Assembly: GCF_008795985.1 (NCBI RefSeq)
Contig: NZ_VMHP01000002.1
Location: 992,001 to 1,056,000, forward strand
Source of the DNA: Marinobacter halotolerans
Lineage (GTDB): Bacteria > Pseudomonadota > Gammaproteobacteria > Pseudomonadales > Oleiphilaceae
Reading direction: 5' to 3'
Length of the DNA stretch: 64,000 nucleotides
Below are positions 7,692 through 15,601 of this stretch, one piece after another. Below the pieces are notes generated by a model that saw only the letters and a list, made by a program, of their open reading frames with translations, did no database searches and was not told where the DNA came from. Position 1 is the first letter of the stretch. Every line of letters begins with the position of its first letter. Position numbers and translations under genes: made by a program.

Positions 7692-8362
7692 TGCCTAACT
7701 CGCTATTTGGGTGGTGTGTGCGATTCGACATCCATGTCTCAGAATTAATTACTCCCAAATGTATCGGCAAAAAGCGTACCGGAATCTATATATAACTGTT
7801 TTTTATAACAAATATAATTTTTAGTCTTTTCTTGTATGGATAGAGTGTAAATTAGCCCGACACTTTACGCCGTTGATCAGCGCCGCAAGTCATCGTTTAT
7901 CAGTGCAGATAATTGCTTTTATTGAACTGCGAAAATAGAGAGGAAGAGCATAAATATCACCAACGACCTGCCGCATTAGCCAACCTCACTCGCAGCGGTT
8001 TCAGCAGCAGGCTCTTCAAATAAGACAATATTCTCGGACCCGACTCCTGCCGCTGGTCGAGGCCTTGGCAGTTCTGGCCCTTGAGGCCCATTTGTGACCT
8101 GACCTGCTTTTTGGACTCCTCGACAAAAAGAGAGATGAACTCGGTGCCTAGACCCCCCTCTCTCTCATCCCTTTCCAGCACAGACACTCATCCCACTACT
8201 AAAGCTATAAGGACCGCTTTTATCGGGCATTAGGCATTTGTGAAAAACGTATCGGCAAGTCATTCGAATGTTCGCTTTTGTTTAATAGCGTCCCTTGCTA
8301 CAAATGCCTGTTGCTCGCCCCTAATCTTTCGGTTCCAGAGAGACTAATCCGAACCCTGAGTC
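7692..8362. other. Gene-poor right interior of the mobile element
   Basis: The first 170 bases are very AT-rich and probably hold the promoter of the PEP-CTERM gene. A minus-strand frame at 7957-8187 could encode 76 residues but lacks a ribosome-binding site and recognisable similarity, so it is not called. GGCATTTGT (8233-8241) and ACAAATGCC (8300-8308) form a long-range inverted repeat of unknown meaning. Confidence 0.55.
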
Positions 8363-8511
8363 GGACGACGAATTTAGCACTTTGTGTGGAAACCAGAATG
8401 ACCACCCTATTCTCGAATCTACTTTAAGTTTGTTTAGCACTTTGTGTGGATTTTGGTGGGTAAGATACTGATGTTTGGTTGCAGAGGTTTAGTACTTTGT
8501 GTGGTCGTCCA
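8363..8511 (+). repeat. Right-end repeat cluster (three 17-bp copies)
   Basis: TTTAGYACTTTGTGTGG occurs at 8373-8389, 8433-8449 and 8488-8504, all in the same direction and each the inverted complement of the left-end copies. The innermost is preceded by CGGACGACGAA; the outermost is followed by TCGTCCA, closing the terminal inverted repeat at 8511. Confidence 0.85.
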
Positions 8512-8635
8512 GTACTCAGGTTATTAATACGATTTTCTCAACCTCGGACACTCGTTCGGACTAGATCTATGCCTAGGCCTTTGCTTCTGCAAAGGTGTCC
8601 GGTTTAAATGGGGCTACTACAACAACGGATTGCCC

Positions 8636-9946
8636 ATGAACCAGGACGACAGAACACCCCACCGGGTCGCACCAAAACTCGCATCGTTGGCGCTCCTCCT
8701 GCTGGCAACCCTGATGATGTACGTAAGCCAGGGATTAACGCATACGCTGGTTCCGCTTCGGCTCGCCAGTGGCTCTGTCTCAGGTTTTGTCACAGCGTGT
8801 TATTTCGTGGGGTTCGGCCTGGGTGCTTTTCTGGGCCCCCTGCTTATCCAGCGCGTTGGCCATATCCGCGCCTTTGGCGGCCTGTTGGGTATTGCCATCT
8901 TTGCCGTGTTGTCCCTCGCGCTGATCGACGCCCTCTGGTTTTGGGGAATGATCCGACTACTGCATGGCGCAAGTATTGCTGCTGTAGCAGTTGTGGTTGA
9001 AGCCTGGTTGGTCAGTGCCTCCGGCCCCGGGGCACGCGGACGGGTACTTGCAGTCTACACCCTCGCAGTTTACGGAGGCATTGGCATCGGGCCACTGTTT
9101 CTGATCTTCTTGTCAGACACTCTCTGGCAACCATTCAGCGTCGCGGCAATCGTCCTGTGCCTGGCAGCGGTGCCGGTACTGTTCTGGCGCACCGACGCGC
9201 CGGCAATACCCACCCGTGCCCCAGCCAGCTGGCGACGCATCGTAAATGTCTCGCCAGTCAGCCTGGCAACGGCCACTGCGGCCGGCTTTTCGGGGGGTGC
9301 CCTTACCGCACTGGGGCCGATCTACGCGCTCTCATTGGGCCTGGACACGACCGGCGTCGCGCTTATGATGAGCGTGCCCGTTATTCTCGGCCTGATTCTG
9401 CAATGGCCAGTGGGAACGCTATCCGACCGTTTCGAGCGCCGCCGGGTAATGTCCGGCGCAATACTGGTCAGCGCCTGTTTCGCACTCACGCTCATCTGGG
9501 GTCAGAGCCTGGGATTGGTCGCGATCTACTGCCTGCTGGCGGGTCTCCACGGTATTCTTTACGCGCTTTACCCCCTCGCCCTCGCCCATGCTAACGACCG
9601 CGTCGGGACGCCCACCGATACCGCTGACATCGGTGCCGGGCTACTGTTGGGCTACGGTATAGGTGCGGCGGCGGGACCCGCCATTGCTGGCGGCGTTGCT
9701 CTTGCTATGGGAGCTGAATCAGGATTCCTCGTGGCCATGGTAGCCTTGGCGCTGACGGGCTCCTACATCCTGCTGGATGTTCACCGCCATGCCCGGGTCG
9801 CCATTGTCGATAAGGGCGCTTACACCAACCTTCCTTCCTCGACGCCGGAGGTGTTTGAACTGGAGCCGCGGACCGTACCCGATAACGTGACTGAAAACGA
9901 CCTAACCACTTCCCTCACCGATGAGCAAAAGGGCCCGAATTTATGA
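8636..9946 (+). CDS. MFS transporter, YcaD-like
   Basis: A 436-residue major facilitator with about twelve hydrophobic segments. Sequence resembles the YcaD/UMF-type family: an N-terminal MYVSQGLTHTLVPLRL helix, GFGLGAFLGPLLIQRVGHIRAFG covering the loop 2-3 motif A region, and a second-half equivalent, WPVGTLSDRFERRRVM. The extra hydrophilic C-terminal tail (residues 390-436) is acidic and Thr-rich. The ATG at 8636 is preferred over a TTG two codons earlier; neither has a strong ribosome-binding site. A CCTTTGC-TTCT-GCAAAGG hairpin lies in the leader at 8578-8595. The substrate is unknown. The gene sits between the right element end (8511) and a lone repeat copy (10246), so it may have been mobilised. 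Confidence 0.85.
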   Translation: MNQDDRTPHRVAPKLASLALLLLATLMMYVSQGLTHTLVPLRLASGSVSGFVTACYFVGFGLGAFLGPLLIQRVGHIRAFGGLLGIAIFAVLSLALIDALWFWGMIRLLHGASIAAVAVVVEAWLVSASGPGARGRVLAVYTLAVYGGIGIGPLFLIFLSDTLWQPFSVAAIVLCLAAVPVLFWRTDAPAIPTRAPASWRRIVNVSPVSLATATAAGFSGGALTALGPIYALSLGLDTTGVALMMSVPVILGLILQWPVGTLSDRFERRRVMSGAILVSACFALTLIWGQSLGLVAIYCLLAGLHGILYALYPLALAHANDRVGTPTDTADIGAGLLLGYGIGAAAGPAIAGGVALAMGAESGFLVAMVALALTGSYILLDVHRHARVAIVDKGAYTNLPSSTPEVFELEPRTVPDNVTENDLTTSLTDEQKGPNL

Positions 9947-10045
9947 TGGTCAGGGGGAAGTCCACATTACACTTCTGGTCAGCCCGATACCCTGGTTGAG
10001 CATATACTCTTATGGTTATCCATTCTGACCCCAGGAGGTTTGGAC

Positions 10046-10217
10046 ATGGCGACTCCCAGCCGTGAGGAGCTTCTGGATGAGCGCCAACCTGGCTGTTGAT
10101 GGCTTCAGCATGGCGGTGAGCAACTACGAGGCAGGCCAGGCACAATTGGCTCAGATTGCTAGCGCTAAAAAGGTCGAACTGACCTGCTCCCTTTTATCCA
10201 AACCACTCTCTGACTAG
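10046..10217 (+). pseudogene. Small frameshifted reading frame of unknown identity
   Basis: AGGAGG at 10033-10038 is followed after seven bases by an ATG (10046) encoding MATPSREELLD before the frame runs into TGA. A second frame beginning at an ATG at 10077 carries MSANLAVDGFSMAVSNYEAG and continues to a TAG at 10215-10217. Together they read as one small protein of about 55 residues broken by a one-base shift. I do not recognise the product. The quality of the translation signal suggests this was a genuine gene start. Confidence 0.35.
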
Positions 10218-10234
10218 GAAGGGCCACATCCAGG

Positions 10235-10268
10235 CGGACGACGAATTTAGCACTTTGTTTGGTCGCCC
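10235..10268 (+). repeat. Lone copy of the element-end repeat
   Basis: GCGGACGACGAATTTAGCAC at 10235-10254 continues as TTTGTTTGGTCGCCC. The core 10246-10262 (TTTAGCACTTTGTTTGG) matches the right-end motif with one change, and the flanking CGGACGACGAA matches that of the innermost right-end copy. It is a seventh copy, 1.7 kb outside the segment, in the same direction as the right end. Confidence 0.8.
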
Positions 10269-10305
10269 AAACGGACTCAACTCACCTGCTTTGCGATCAC
10301 ATTCC

Positions 10306-10719
10306 TTAGTGATAGGAACGATCAAAAACCCGACAGACATATCGAGCAACGTCGCTGTTAGACATCAAACCGACCGGCATGCATTCCCGCAGCCCAATGG
10401 GCGAGCGCTGCTGCATGAGGAAGTTAATGAACTGTTGTCTCGACTTGTCGGGCCCGATAAGGACAAGTTCATCCGCCGTTTTGATGCGTCGGTAGATTTT
10501 GCGGAAGTAGTCCAGCATCTCCGCAGCGTACTTGGGTTGTCGGTGATTCTCGGCGGCTACATCCTGATGCGGATATGGGGCTTGCTGTCGATGCCCTCCC
10601 GAGGTTCTTGACGGTAATTCTGCATCCAATTCGATGATGGACATATCTAGGCTATCCTTGCCCAGGATAACAGTGACCGCCTTCCTTTGGTCGATCCAAA
10701 TGCCAGCGAAAATACTCAT
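10306..10719 (-). CDS. Small protein, tentatively eRF1/Vms1-like domain
   Basis: A 137-residue protein. The ATG at 10719 is selected because GGAGG precedes it; a frame extending 13 codons upstream lacks this. The N-terminus (IFAGIWIDQRKAVTVIL) and the C-terminal half (DELVLIGPDKSRQQFINFLMQ, resembling the eRF1 family's LIxGPGxxK turn) recall bacterial eRF1-like or VLRF1/baeRF proteins. This protein is much shorter than those and lacks a GGQ-like motif. Its middle is hydrophilic, with a PYPHQD stretch. The assignment is weak, and a stress-related host gene of unknown role is equally possible. Confidence 0.5.
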   Translation of the reverse strand: MSIFAGIWIDQRKAVTVILGKDSLDMSIIELDAELPSRTSGGHRQQAPYPHQDVAAENHRQPKYAAEMLDYFRKIYRRIKTADELVLIGPDKSRQQFINFLMQQRSPIGLRECMPVGLMSNSDVARYVCRVFDRSYH

Positions 10720-10837
10720 GCCCCGCCTCCGCCCTTTAAAATGCCAGTTGCTTCTCAAGGACTTTAATGCATTTTTAAAACGCGAATTTGATTAAGCTCA
10801 AACTTCAGGAAGGTTTTGGGATAATCACTTGCCTCTG

Positions 10838-11104
10838 TCAGTGAGACTGGATGGAACCCAGCCCTTCGGTAAAGGCCTTCCAATCGATGATATTGCCTTC
10901 AGCGTCGAAATGGACAAACCCAGCGTAGTCGTCTTCGTGGCGCCAGGTCTTGATGTAGCCAACAACTTCGCCATCCTCGGAAAGCATTTCGAAAGAAACG
11001 CGATTATTTCCACCCGACTGTACATCAGACTTGTCGTGGCTGATTTCACTGAGTGTGTGATTCGGATCTTTTAATACGGCAAAGGCAAGCAAATCAGGGT
11101 CCAT
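10838..11104 (-). CDS. Hypothetical small acidic protein
   Basis: An 88-residue protein starting at the ATG at 11104, with GGGAG eight bases upstream; an ATG six codons earlier lacks this spacing. It is soluble and rich in acidic and aromatic residues (VVGYIKTWRHEDDYAGFVHF, then DAEGNIIDWKAFTEG). I do not recognise a family. It is oriented the same way as the preceding small gene and lies upstream of it in transcription, separated by about 120 bases. A plus-strand frame covering the same DNA is less plausible by composition. Confidence 0.5.
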   Translation of the reverse strand: MDPDLLAFAVLKDPNHTLSEISHDKSDVQSGGNNRVSFEMLSEDGEVVGYIKTWRHEDDYAGFVHFDAEGNIIDWKAFTEGLGSIQSH

Positions 11105-11367
11105 TGGGAAGCTCCCATTCATTGGTCAAGGTGGGAATTTCTACTCAAAAATATGAGCCAAGCATCGGCTATAAAGTTCTGAGAAAAATGAAGAGACTCA
11201 AGACTGTTTTTGCATAAAAAATAGCCAGACCATAACCTTGTCCGTCTTTCACTCCATGTGTGATCACAGGTGGGCTTGGTCTATTTTTATTTGGAATAGC
11301 TTAATAAATAACAAAGTAACTTAAATAGAGACGGCACCCTTACATTCAGCCATCGAAGGAGCCACCG

Positions 11368-12282
11368 ATGAGCAACCTTGAGAGATCCATGGAGGTCGAA
11401 TGCGATTTTGTCAGATCCCGTGGGGCCATTGAGTTACTGATACAGTCCAGAACGAAGGATCTCGGCGGGTTTTCTGTACGAAGGGTGTTACCAACGAGGG
11501 AACGACAGATGGTCGGTCCCTGGATATTTTTCGACCACATGGGGCCGGCCCGTTTCTCTGCCGGGGACGGTATCAATGTCCGCCCTCACCCGCACGTTAA
11601 TCTGGCCACCGTAACCTATCTGTTTGAGGGAGAAATTCTACACCGGGATTCACTGGGCAATTTGCAGCCAATAAAACCGGGTGACATTAACCTCATGGTG
11701 GCCGGTAGGGGCATAGTGCATTCCGAAAGGGAACGCCCTGAAGTCACCGCCTCCGACCATACCCTGCACGGCCTGCAATTGTGGTTGGCGCTGCCAGAAG
11801 ACAAAGAGGAAATGGACCCTGCGTTTATGCACTATCCGAGCGACCAGATACCGGCCACTGAGGTTGATGGTGTGCAGGTGCGGGTCATTATGGGTAGTGC
11901 CTTTGGCCTGACCTCACCGGTCGCGGTATATTCAGACACTCTTTACGTCGAAGCCCACCTGCAGCCCGGACAAAAGCTTACCCTGCCCCACGCCGAAGAG
12001 CGGGCGATCTATGTTGCACAAGGCTCGCTTGCCGCCCGAGGTACCGACATCCCAACATTTAACATGGCGGTTTTGGGCCCCGACTCTGACATTGAAGTCG
12101 TCGCCAGCGAAGACACACGAATAGCGCTGATTGGGGGGGAACCATTCAAGCCACGCTTTATGGCCTGGAACTTTGTTTCCAGCCGTGCCGAACGAATCGA
12201 GCAGGCAAAATCAGACTGGAAAACGGGGCGCTTTCCACTCGTCCCCGGCGATGAAAACGAGTTTATTTCGCTACCGGAGTAG
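11368..12282 (+). CDS. Pirin family protein
   Basis: A 304-residue bicupin of the pirin family (some members are quercetinases or redox-responsive regulators). The N-terminal cupin includes VGPWIFFDHMGPARF and the metal-ligand region RPHPHVNLATVTYLFEG, followed by HRDSLGN and GRGIVHSER, giving the expected three His plus Glu set. The C-terminal domain (YVEAHLQPGQKLTLPHAEERAIYVAQG, then LIGGEPF) matches the pirin C-terminal cupin. The ATG at 11368 follows GAAGGAGCC. Length is typical. Its 3' end overlaps a possible minus-strand gene by 20 bases. Substrate unknown; a cytoplasmic iron protein is expected. Confidence 0.92.
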   Translation: MSNLERSMEVECDFVRSRGAIELLIQSRTKDLGGFSVRRVLPTRERQMVGPWIFFDHMGPARFSAGDGINVRPHPHVNLATVTYLFEGEILHRDSLGNLQPIKPGDINLMVAGRGIVHSERERPEVTASDHTLHGLQLWLALPEDKEEMDPAFMHYPSDQIPATEVDGVQVRVIMGSAFGLTSPVAVYSDTLYVEAHLQPGQKLTLPHAEERAIYVAQGSLAARGTDIPTFNMAVLGPDSDIEVVASEDTRIALIGGEPFKPRFMAWNFVSSRAERIEQAKSDWKTGRFPLVPGDENEFISLPE

Positions 12283-12553
12283 TCTTTTCCGGTATGGTGA
12301 AATCCACGTTTTCCAGAATTCTGGCCGCCTTACGTATCCGTGCAAAAGAAGGCCCGGAGATTTTAATCACCTTGCGTCTGTAGAGCGAACCCACCGACAG
12401 CAGAAAGGGCTTTTGCTCATTCGGTTTGGCGGAAGCTTCAATTTCCTTGGCGGCAGTCTGCGCTTTTTCCATGATGCCCTCTTCCCTGGGAGCTCGGGCT
12501 TCCTTGCGCTGGAATTCTTTGATGGCAACAGGGATTTTGTCGAGCATGGCCAT
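12263..12553 (-). CDS. Possible hypothetical protein, low confidence
   Basis: A 96-residue frame starting at an ATG at 12553 with GGAAG just upstream. The product is basic and helical (IPVAIKEFQRKEARAPREEG, then EKAQTAAKEIEASAKPNEQ). I do not recognise it. It overlaps the 3' end of the pirin gene by 20 bases and starts 54 bases from the divergent DUF1127 gene. A longer version from 12658 would overlap that gene and is less likely. It could be an artefact. Confidence 0.4.
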   Translation of the reverse strand: MAMLDKIPVAIKEFQRKEARAPREEGIMEKAQTAAKEIEASAKPNEQKPFLLSVGSLYRRKVIKISGPSFARIRKAARILENVDFTIPEKTTPVAK

Positions 12554-12607
12554 AGCTTCCTGCTTCAGGGGAAGGCTGGCCCCCGGGAAAATAATTCGAA
12601 AGAGAAC

Positions 12608-12751
12608 ATGATTCAGCGGCTTAACCGTTGGTACATCAACTATCGAACCCGTCGGCAATTGGCAAGGCTTCCCGACGCCATGCTTAAAGACATCGGTGTG
12701 TCACGAATTGACGCTGAACAGGAAGCGAGTAAGGCTTTCTGGAAAGATTGA
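12608..12751 (+). CDS. DUF1127 small protein
   Basis: A 47-residue basic protein of the DUF1127 (YjiS-like) family, recognised by RLNRWYINYRTRRQLARLPD followed by MLKDIGVSRIDAEQEASK. These tiny proteins have an arginine-rich amphipathic helix; in alphaproteobacteria some members bind RNA and influence phosphate or carbon metabolism. Its role here is unknown. The start ATG at 12608 has a weak AAGAG upstream. Confidence 0.8.
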   Translation: MIQRLNRWYINYRTRRQLARLPDAMLKDIGVSRIDAEQEASKAFWKD

Positions 12752-12898
12752 TGATCGCAGGGGTATGCAGAAACGAAACAAACCAATCACGGATGAGGGA
12801 TTGTTACTACATGGGCCACATTCCAAATGCTATCAGTCATTGAAAATTGGGTTCATACTGGATATTGGAAGTATGGGCATCAGACAAAGGTGGACAGC

Positions 12899-13015
12899 AT
12901 GAGTAAAGGCCAGGACAGAAAGAAAGACACGAAAAAGAAACCGCTCTTAACCGCCAAGGAAAAGAAGAAAGAGAAAAACGCAAAGAAAAACGAAAAGGAT
13001 GTACTGGGGCATTGA
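12899..13015 (+). CDS. Lysine-rich 38-residue protein
   Basis: A short frame (MSKGQDRKKDTKKKPLLT and onward) in which about 40% of residues are lysine; its last residues are VLGH. Similar tiny Lys-rich proteins occur in pseudomonads and marine relatives, but no function is known to me. The ATG at 12899 has no strong ribosome-binding site. A hairpin follows five bases after the stop. It may bind nucleic acid, judging only from charge. Confidence 0.5.
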   Translation: MSKGQDRKKDTKKKPLLTAKEKKKEKNAKKNEKDVLGH

Positions 13016-13020
13016 TTCAA

Positions 13021-13042
13021 AGGGGAGATTGATATCTCCCCT
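13021..13042. terminator. Hairpin between convergent genes
   Basis: AGGGGAGAT (13021-13029) pairs with ATCTCCCCT (13034-13042) across a 4-base loop. It lies between the Lys-rich gene and the 3' end of selO. No T-run follows directly on either strand, so its efficiency as a terminator is uncertain. Confidence 0.5.
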
Positions 13043-13084
13043 ATCCCAAAAAAACGGCCAATAGCTCGGGCCTGCAATGGGTAG

Positions 13085-14800
13085 TCACGACGAGCAGCTA
13101 TAGTGTGACAATCCACCAACATCAAAGAACTCGGGTGGCTTCAGCCTGTAGTATTTCGTCTCTATACCCTCCGATTGCTCGGCGTATGGCTGCGTCATCA
13201 CGTCCTGCAGCTCTCGAAGCAAAGTGTAATCCCCCGCTGCTGCTCGCTCATAGGCAGGCGCGACGAACCACTCTTTCAGACTATACTTCGGGTTCACGAG
13301 CTTCATCTGACGGGAAAGCTCTTCACGTTTGCCGGGGCTTAGGCGCGATTGCCAATCTGTCAGCCACGCTGACCAGCGTTTGTCCATCCCATCGGGGTCT
13401 GCGTCATAAGCTCGGCCTTTGTAAAAGCTCTTCTTGAGCGGCTCAATGTCTTCCGGCAACGATGAGAGTTCCCGGAAAAATAGCGTGTAGTCCACGGGCG
13501 TTTGCATCATCAACGTGGCCAGTTCGCGAAACAACGCCGAGTCAAATGCGTTGAGTCCGAGCTTGTCAGCCCACATCTTCTCCATCTGCTCTTGCATCAC
13601 CTTGGGAAAATCACCTTGAATCTCCTCCAGTTGCTGCAAGTAGTCTGGATGCCCTGTCAATAACGGCCGAACCGCCGAACAGAACGATTGGAAGTTGCGT
13701 TCCGCCGCTGCTGGCTGGTTGAGGAACGCAAAGTGTTGGCCGCCCCCGGTCCATGGTTGGAACTGAGGATTGAATGCATCGCAGAACCCAAAGGGGCCAT
13801 AGTCGAGCGTGAATCCGCCCACCGCACAGTTGTCGCTGTTGAAGTTGCCCTGGCAGTAGCCAACACGGATCCAGTTCGCAATCAGCGAGGTCAGCCTGCC
13901 GCGAAACTCACGTGCAAGCAAAACCACTTTTTCGGCGGTACCCATTGTTTGTTTGCTCAGGTCACGGTATTCACGTTCAATCACGTGCAGGACGATTTGC
14001 TCAAGCTCCTGAATCGCGTTCGGATGTTCCTGCTTGCGGGCACGACGACCAAAGAGCTCTAGCTGCCCTACCCTAATAAAGGACGGTGCAACCCGCGTGG
14101 AGATGGCAACCGGCTCGGAGATAAGCACATCCGGATCAAGTGAGTGTGAGCCCTCCGAATACCAGGGACGCCTGACAGTCTCGGTTTTCGACACGTACAG
14201 GCTTAAAGACCGCGAGGTGGGCACACCGAGCGCATGCATGTGCTCCTGTGCCAGGAATTCCCGCACACTGGACCGCAAAACGGCCCGGCCGTCGCCGCCG
14301 CGGCAGTATGGCGTGCGCCCTGCCCCTTTCAATTGCATTTCCCAGCGCTGCCCGTTGATGACAGCCTCGAGCACCGAAATAGCGCGACCGTCGCCGTAGC
14401 CATTGCCGGTCTGGAACGGACACTGCTGGTAGAATTCGTTGCCATAGATAGAAAGCGCGTAGCCACAGGCCCACCCGACCTTGCGCAAAGGCTCCGGAGC
14501 CCGGGACAAGTCACCCGAGAACATGCGCACGAAGTCATCTGACTGCGCCAGACTATTGGCAAGACCCAGCTGCTGAAACAGATTTTCGCTATGGGCGACG
14601 TATTCTGGGCTTTCGATGGGCGTGGGCTTGACTGGAACATAGTGGCCCGAGAAAACCTGTCTTGGCGCATGGTCGGCTCCGCTTGCCCTCCCTTCCGGAT
14701 CGCAGTTGAGCGTGTCCATGAATGAATAGTCTGCCAACGGTGCGAGATCGTCGAGGGTCGCGACAGTTTTGGGTATTTCCCGGTGACGTCGCGTTACCAT
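13085..14800 (-). CDS. selO: Protein adenylyltransferase SelO
   Basis: A 571-residue pseudokinase-fold enzyme of the SelO/YdiU family, which transfers AMP from ATP to Ser/Thr/Tyr of target proteins and is linked to redox stress. Signature segments are present: [20 protein letters not shown] near residue 155, [32 protein letters not shown], and [14 protein letters not shown] (the metal-binding DYGPF). The C-terminus ends CSS, with cysteine at the position taken by selenocysteine in some homologues. Length is somewhat above the 480-550 of many relatives because of the N-terminal 70 residues; a later in-frame start is possible. A single gene with a hairpin beyond its 3' end. Confidence 0.95.
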   Translation of the reverse strand: MVTRRHREIPKTVATLDDLAPLADYSFMDTLNCDPEGRASGADHAPRQVFSGHYVPVKPTPIESPEYVAHSENLFQQLGLANSLAQSDDFVRMFSGDLSRAPEPLRKVGWACGYALSIYGNEFYQQCPFQTGNGYGDGRAISVLEAVINGQRWEMQLKGAGRTPYCRGGDGRAVLRSSVREFLAQEHMHALGVPTSRSLSLYVSKTETVRRPWYSEGSHSLDPDVLISEPVAISTRVAPSFIRVGQLELFGRRARKQEHPNAIQELEQIVLHVIEREYRDLSKQTMGTAEKVVLLAREFRGRLTSLIANWIRVGYCQGNFNSDNCAVGGFTLDYGPFGFCDAFNPQFQPWTGGGQHFAFLNQPAAAERNFQSFCSAVRPLLTGHPDYLQQLEEIQGDFPKVMQEQMEKMWADKLGLNAFDSALFRELATLMMQTPVDYTLFFRELSSLPEDIEPLKKSFYKGRAYDADPDGMDKRWSAWLTDWQSRLSPGKREELSRQMKLVNPKYSLKEWFVAPAYERAAAGDYTLLRELQDVMTQPYAEQSEGIETKYYRLKPPEFFDVGGLSHYSCSS

Positions 14801-14974
14801 AGGGGCTCCTCATACATTGGTTTGATTATGGGTAACAGTTTGAGTGTACATTATTTGCGTCTACGACTGCGTTCAGTAGGCTGATTGCAGCCAATCTTGA
14901 ACTTAGCGCGTATGAGTAAGTCTCATAGCGTGAAATGCAACGTTCTTTTTATCGACAGCACATAAGGACAACAA

Positions 14975-15538
14975 ATGAAACTGCAAAACAAATCGCGTAT
15001 AGGACCTTCTCTTGCTCTTTGCCTGGGGCTCCTCTGCACTGCATCCTTGGCCAACGCACATGAAACGTCGACGGGATCTCCTTCAGGCCCAGACGCGGGT
15101 CAGGCCGGCGGCGACAAAGCGGCTGGCATGAATCGCCATCACTCTTACGGCGATGACCATAATGGACACCACGGCAAGAACGGATACTCCGGTCATCACG
15201 GCAAGAGCGGTCATGGCGGGATGCAGACGGCCCCCACCATAGAATTGGATCTTGATGCTGATCAGCTAGAAGACATTGCTGAGATTCAGCGGGAACTTCG
15301 CTCAGATCTAACGGACCTGAAAGTTGAAAGGTACGAAGCATCGCTCAAGCTTGAGGAACTCTACGCCGCGGAAGAGCTGGATGCCGGCGACATTGTCGAT
15401 CAACAGCAAAAGGTTTTTGACGTCATCAAGGAAATCACGGAACTGCAGGTGGAAGCCCAGCAGGACATCCGCGATCTGTTGACCGACGAGCAGAAAAATA
15501 AGCTGCTGCAGTCGGGTGACTGGCTCATGCCAAACTAA
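14975..15538 (+). CDS. Spy/CpxP-like periplasmic protein with His-rich linker
   Basis: A 187-residue exported protein (signal peptide ending ANA, residue 28). Residues 54-82 form a His/Gly-rich stretch (HHSYGDDHNGHHG) that could bind copper, zinc or nickel. The C-terminal half is a long helical region with the Spy/CpxP/CnrX signature LTDEQ near residue 168 and heptad-like charge (ELRSDLTDLKVERYEASLKLEELYA). Family members are chaperones or metal sensors of the envelope. The stop codon lies in an 8-bp hairpin, CTAAACCC-ATT-GGGTTTAG (15535-15553). It precedes the oxygenase pair by 63 bases; co-transcription is possible. Confidence 0.8.
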   Translation: MKLQNKSRIGPSLALCLGLLCTASLANAHETSTGSPSGPDAGQAGGDKAAGMNRHHSYGDDHNGHHGKNGYSGHHGKSGHGGMQTAPTIELDLDADQLEDIAEIQRELRSDLTDLKVERYEASLKLEELYAAEELDAGDIVDQQQKVFDVIKEITELQVEAQQDIRDLLTDEQKNKLLQSGDWLMPN

Positions 15539-15601
15539 ACCCATTGGGTTTAGCTGACTCTGATCGACTAATGCACAGGCAAGACTCAAGGATTATCAAC
15601 G

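Larger units (their letters stand above)
4991..8511. mobile_element. Putative transposon remnant with multi-copy end repeats
   Basis: The segment begins with TGGACGACCACA (4991-5002) and ends with its exact complement (8500-8511). The match continues imperfectly to about 24 bases (AAAGTGCTAAA against AAAGTACTAAA). Both ends carry three copies of a 17-bp motif in inverted orientation, close-packed on the left and spaced 55-60 bases apart on the right. TG/CA tips plus repeated subterminal binding sites are characteristic of IS21 and Tn7/Tn5053-type elements. No transposase, TnsB, IstA or ATPase gene is present inside, and I see no matching target duplication. It is therefore probably a decayed or non-autonomous element. 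Contents: broken tyrosine recombinase, reverse-transcriptase fragment, PEP-CTERM gene. Confidence 0.6.
9947..10305. other. Accessory intergenic stretch with remnant reading frame and lone repeat
   Basis: This 359-base gap contains a -10-like TATACT near 10004, a strong AGGAGG at 10033-10038, the short broken frame described separately, and the single repeat copy at 10246-10262. I see no complete gene. Confidence 0.6.

Noticed and set aside
7957-8187. 76-codon minus-strand frame in the element interior
   Set aside because: No ribosome-binding site, no similarity I can recognise, and unusual composition; mentioned only within the gene-poor stretch.
8233-8308. Inverted repeat GGCATTTGT / ACAAATGCC as an integron attC site
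   Set aside because: The arms lack attC core consensus sequences and the spacing and internal bulges do not fit.
4991-8511. Tn7-like or CRISPR-associated transposon
   Set aside because: The ends fit, but no tnsA/B/C, tniQ, cas genes or repeat-spacer array are present, and no target duplication is seen, so only a generic mobile-element call is made.
10829-11074. Plus-strand open frame of 81 codons
   Set aside because: Overlaps the minus-strand frame 10838-11104, which has a better ribosome-binding site and more protein-like composition.
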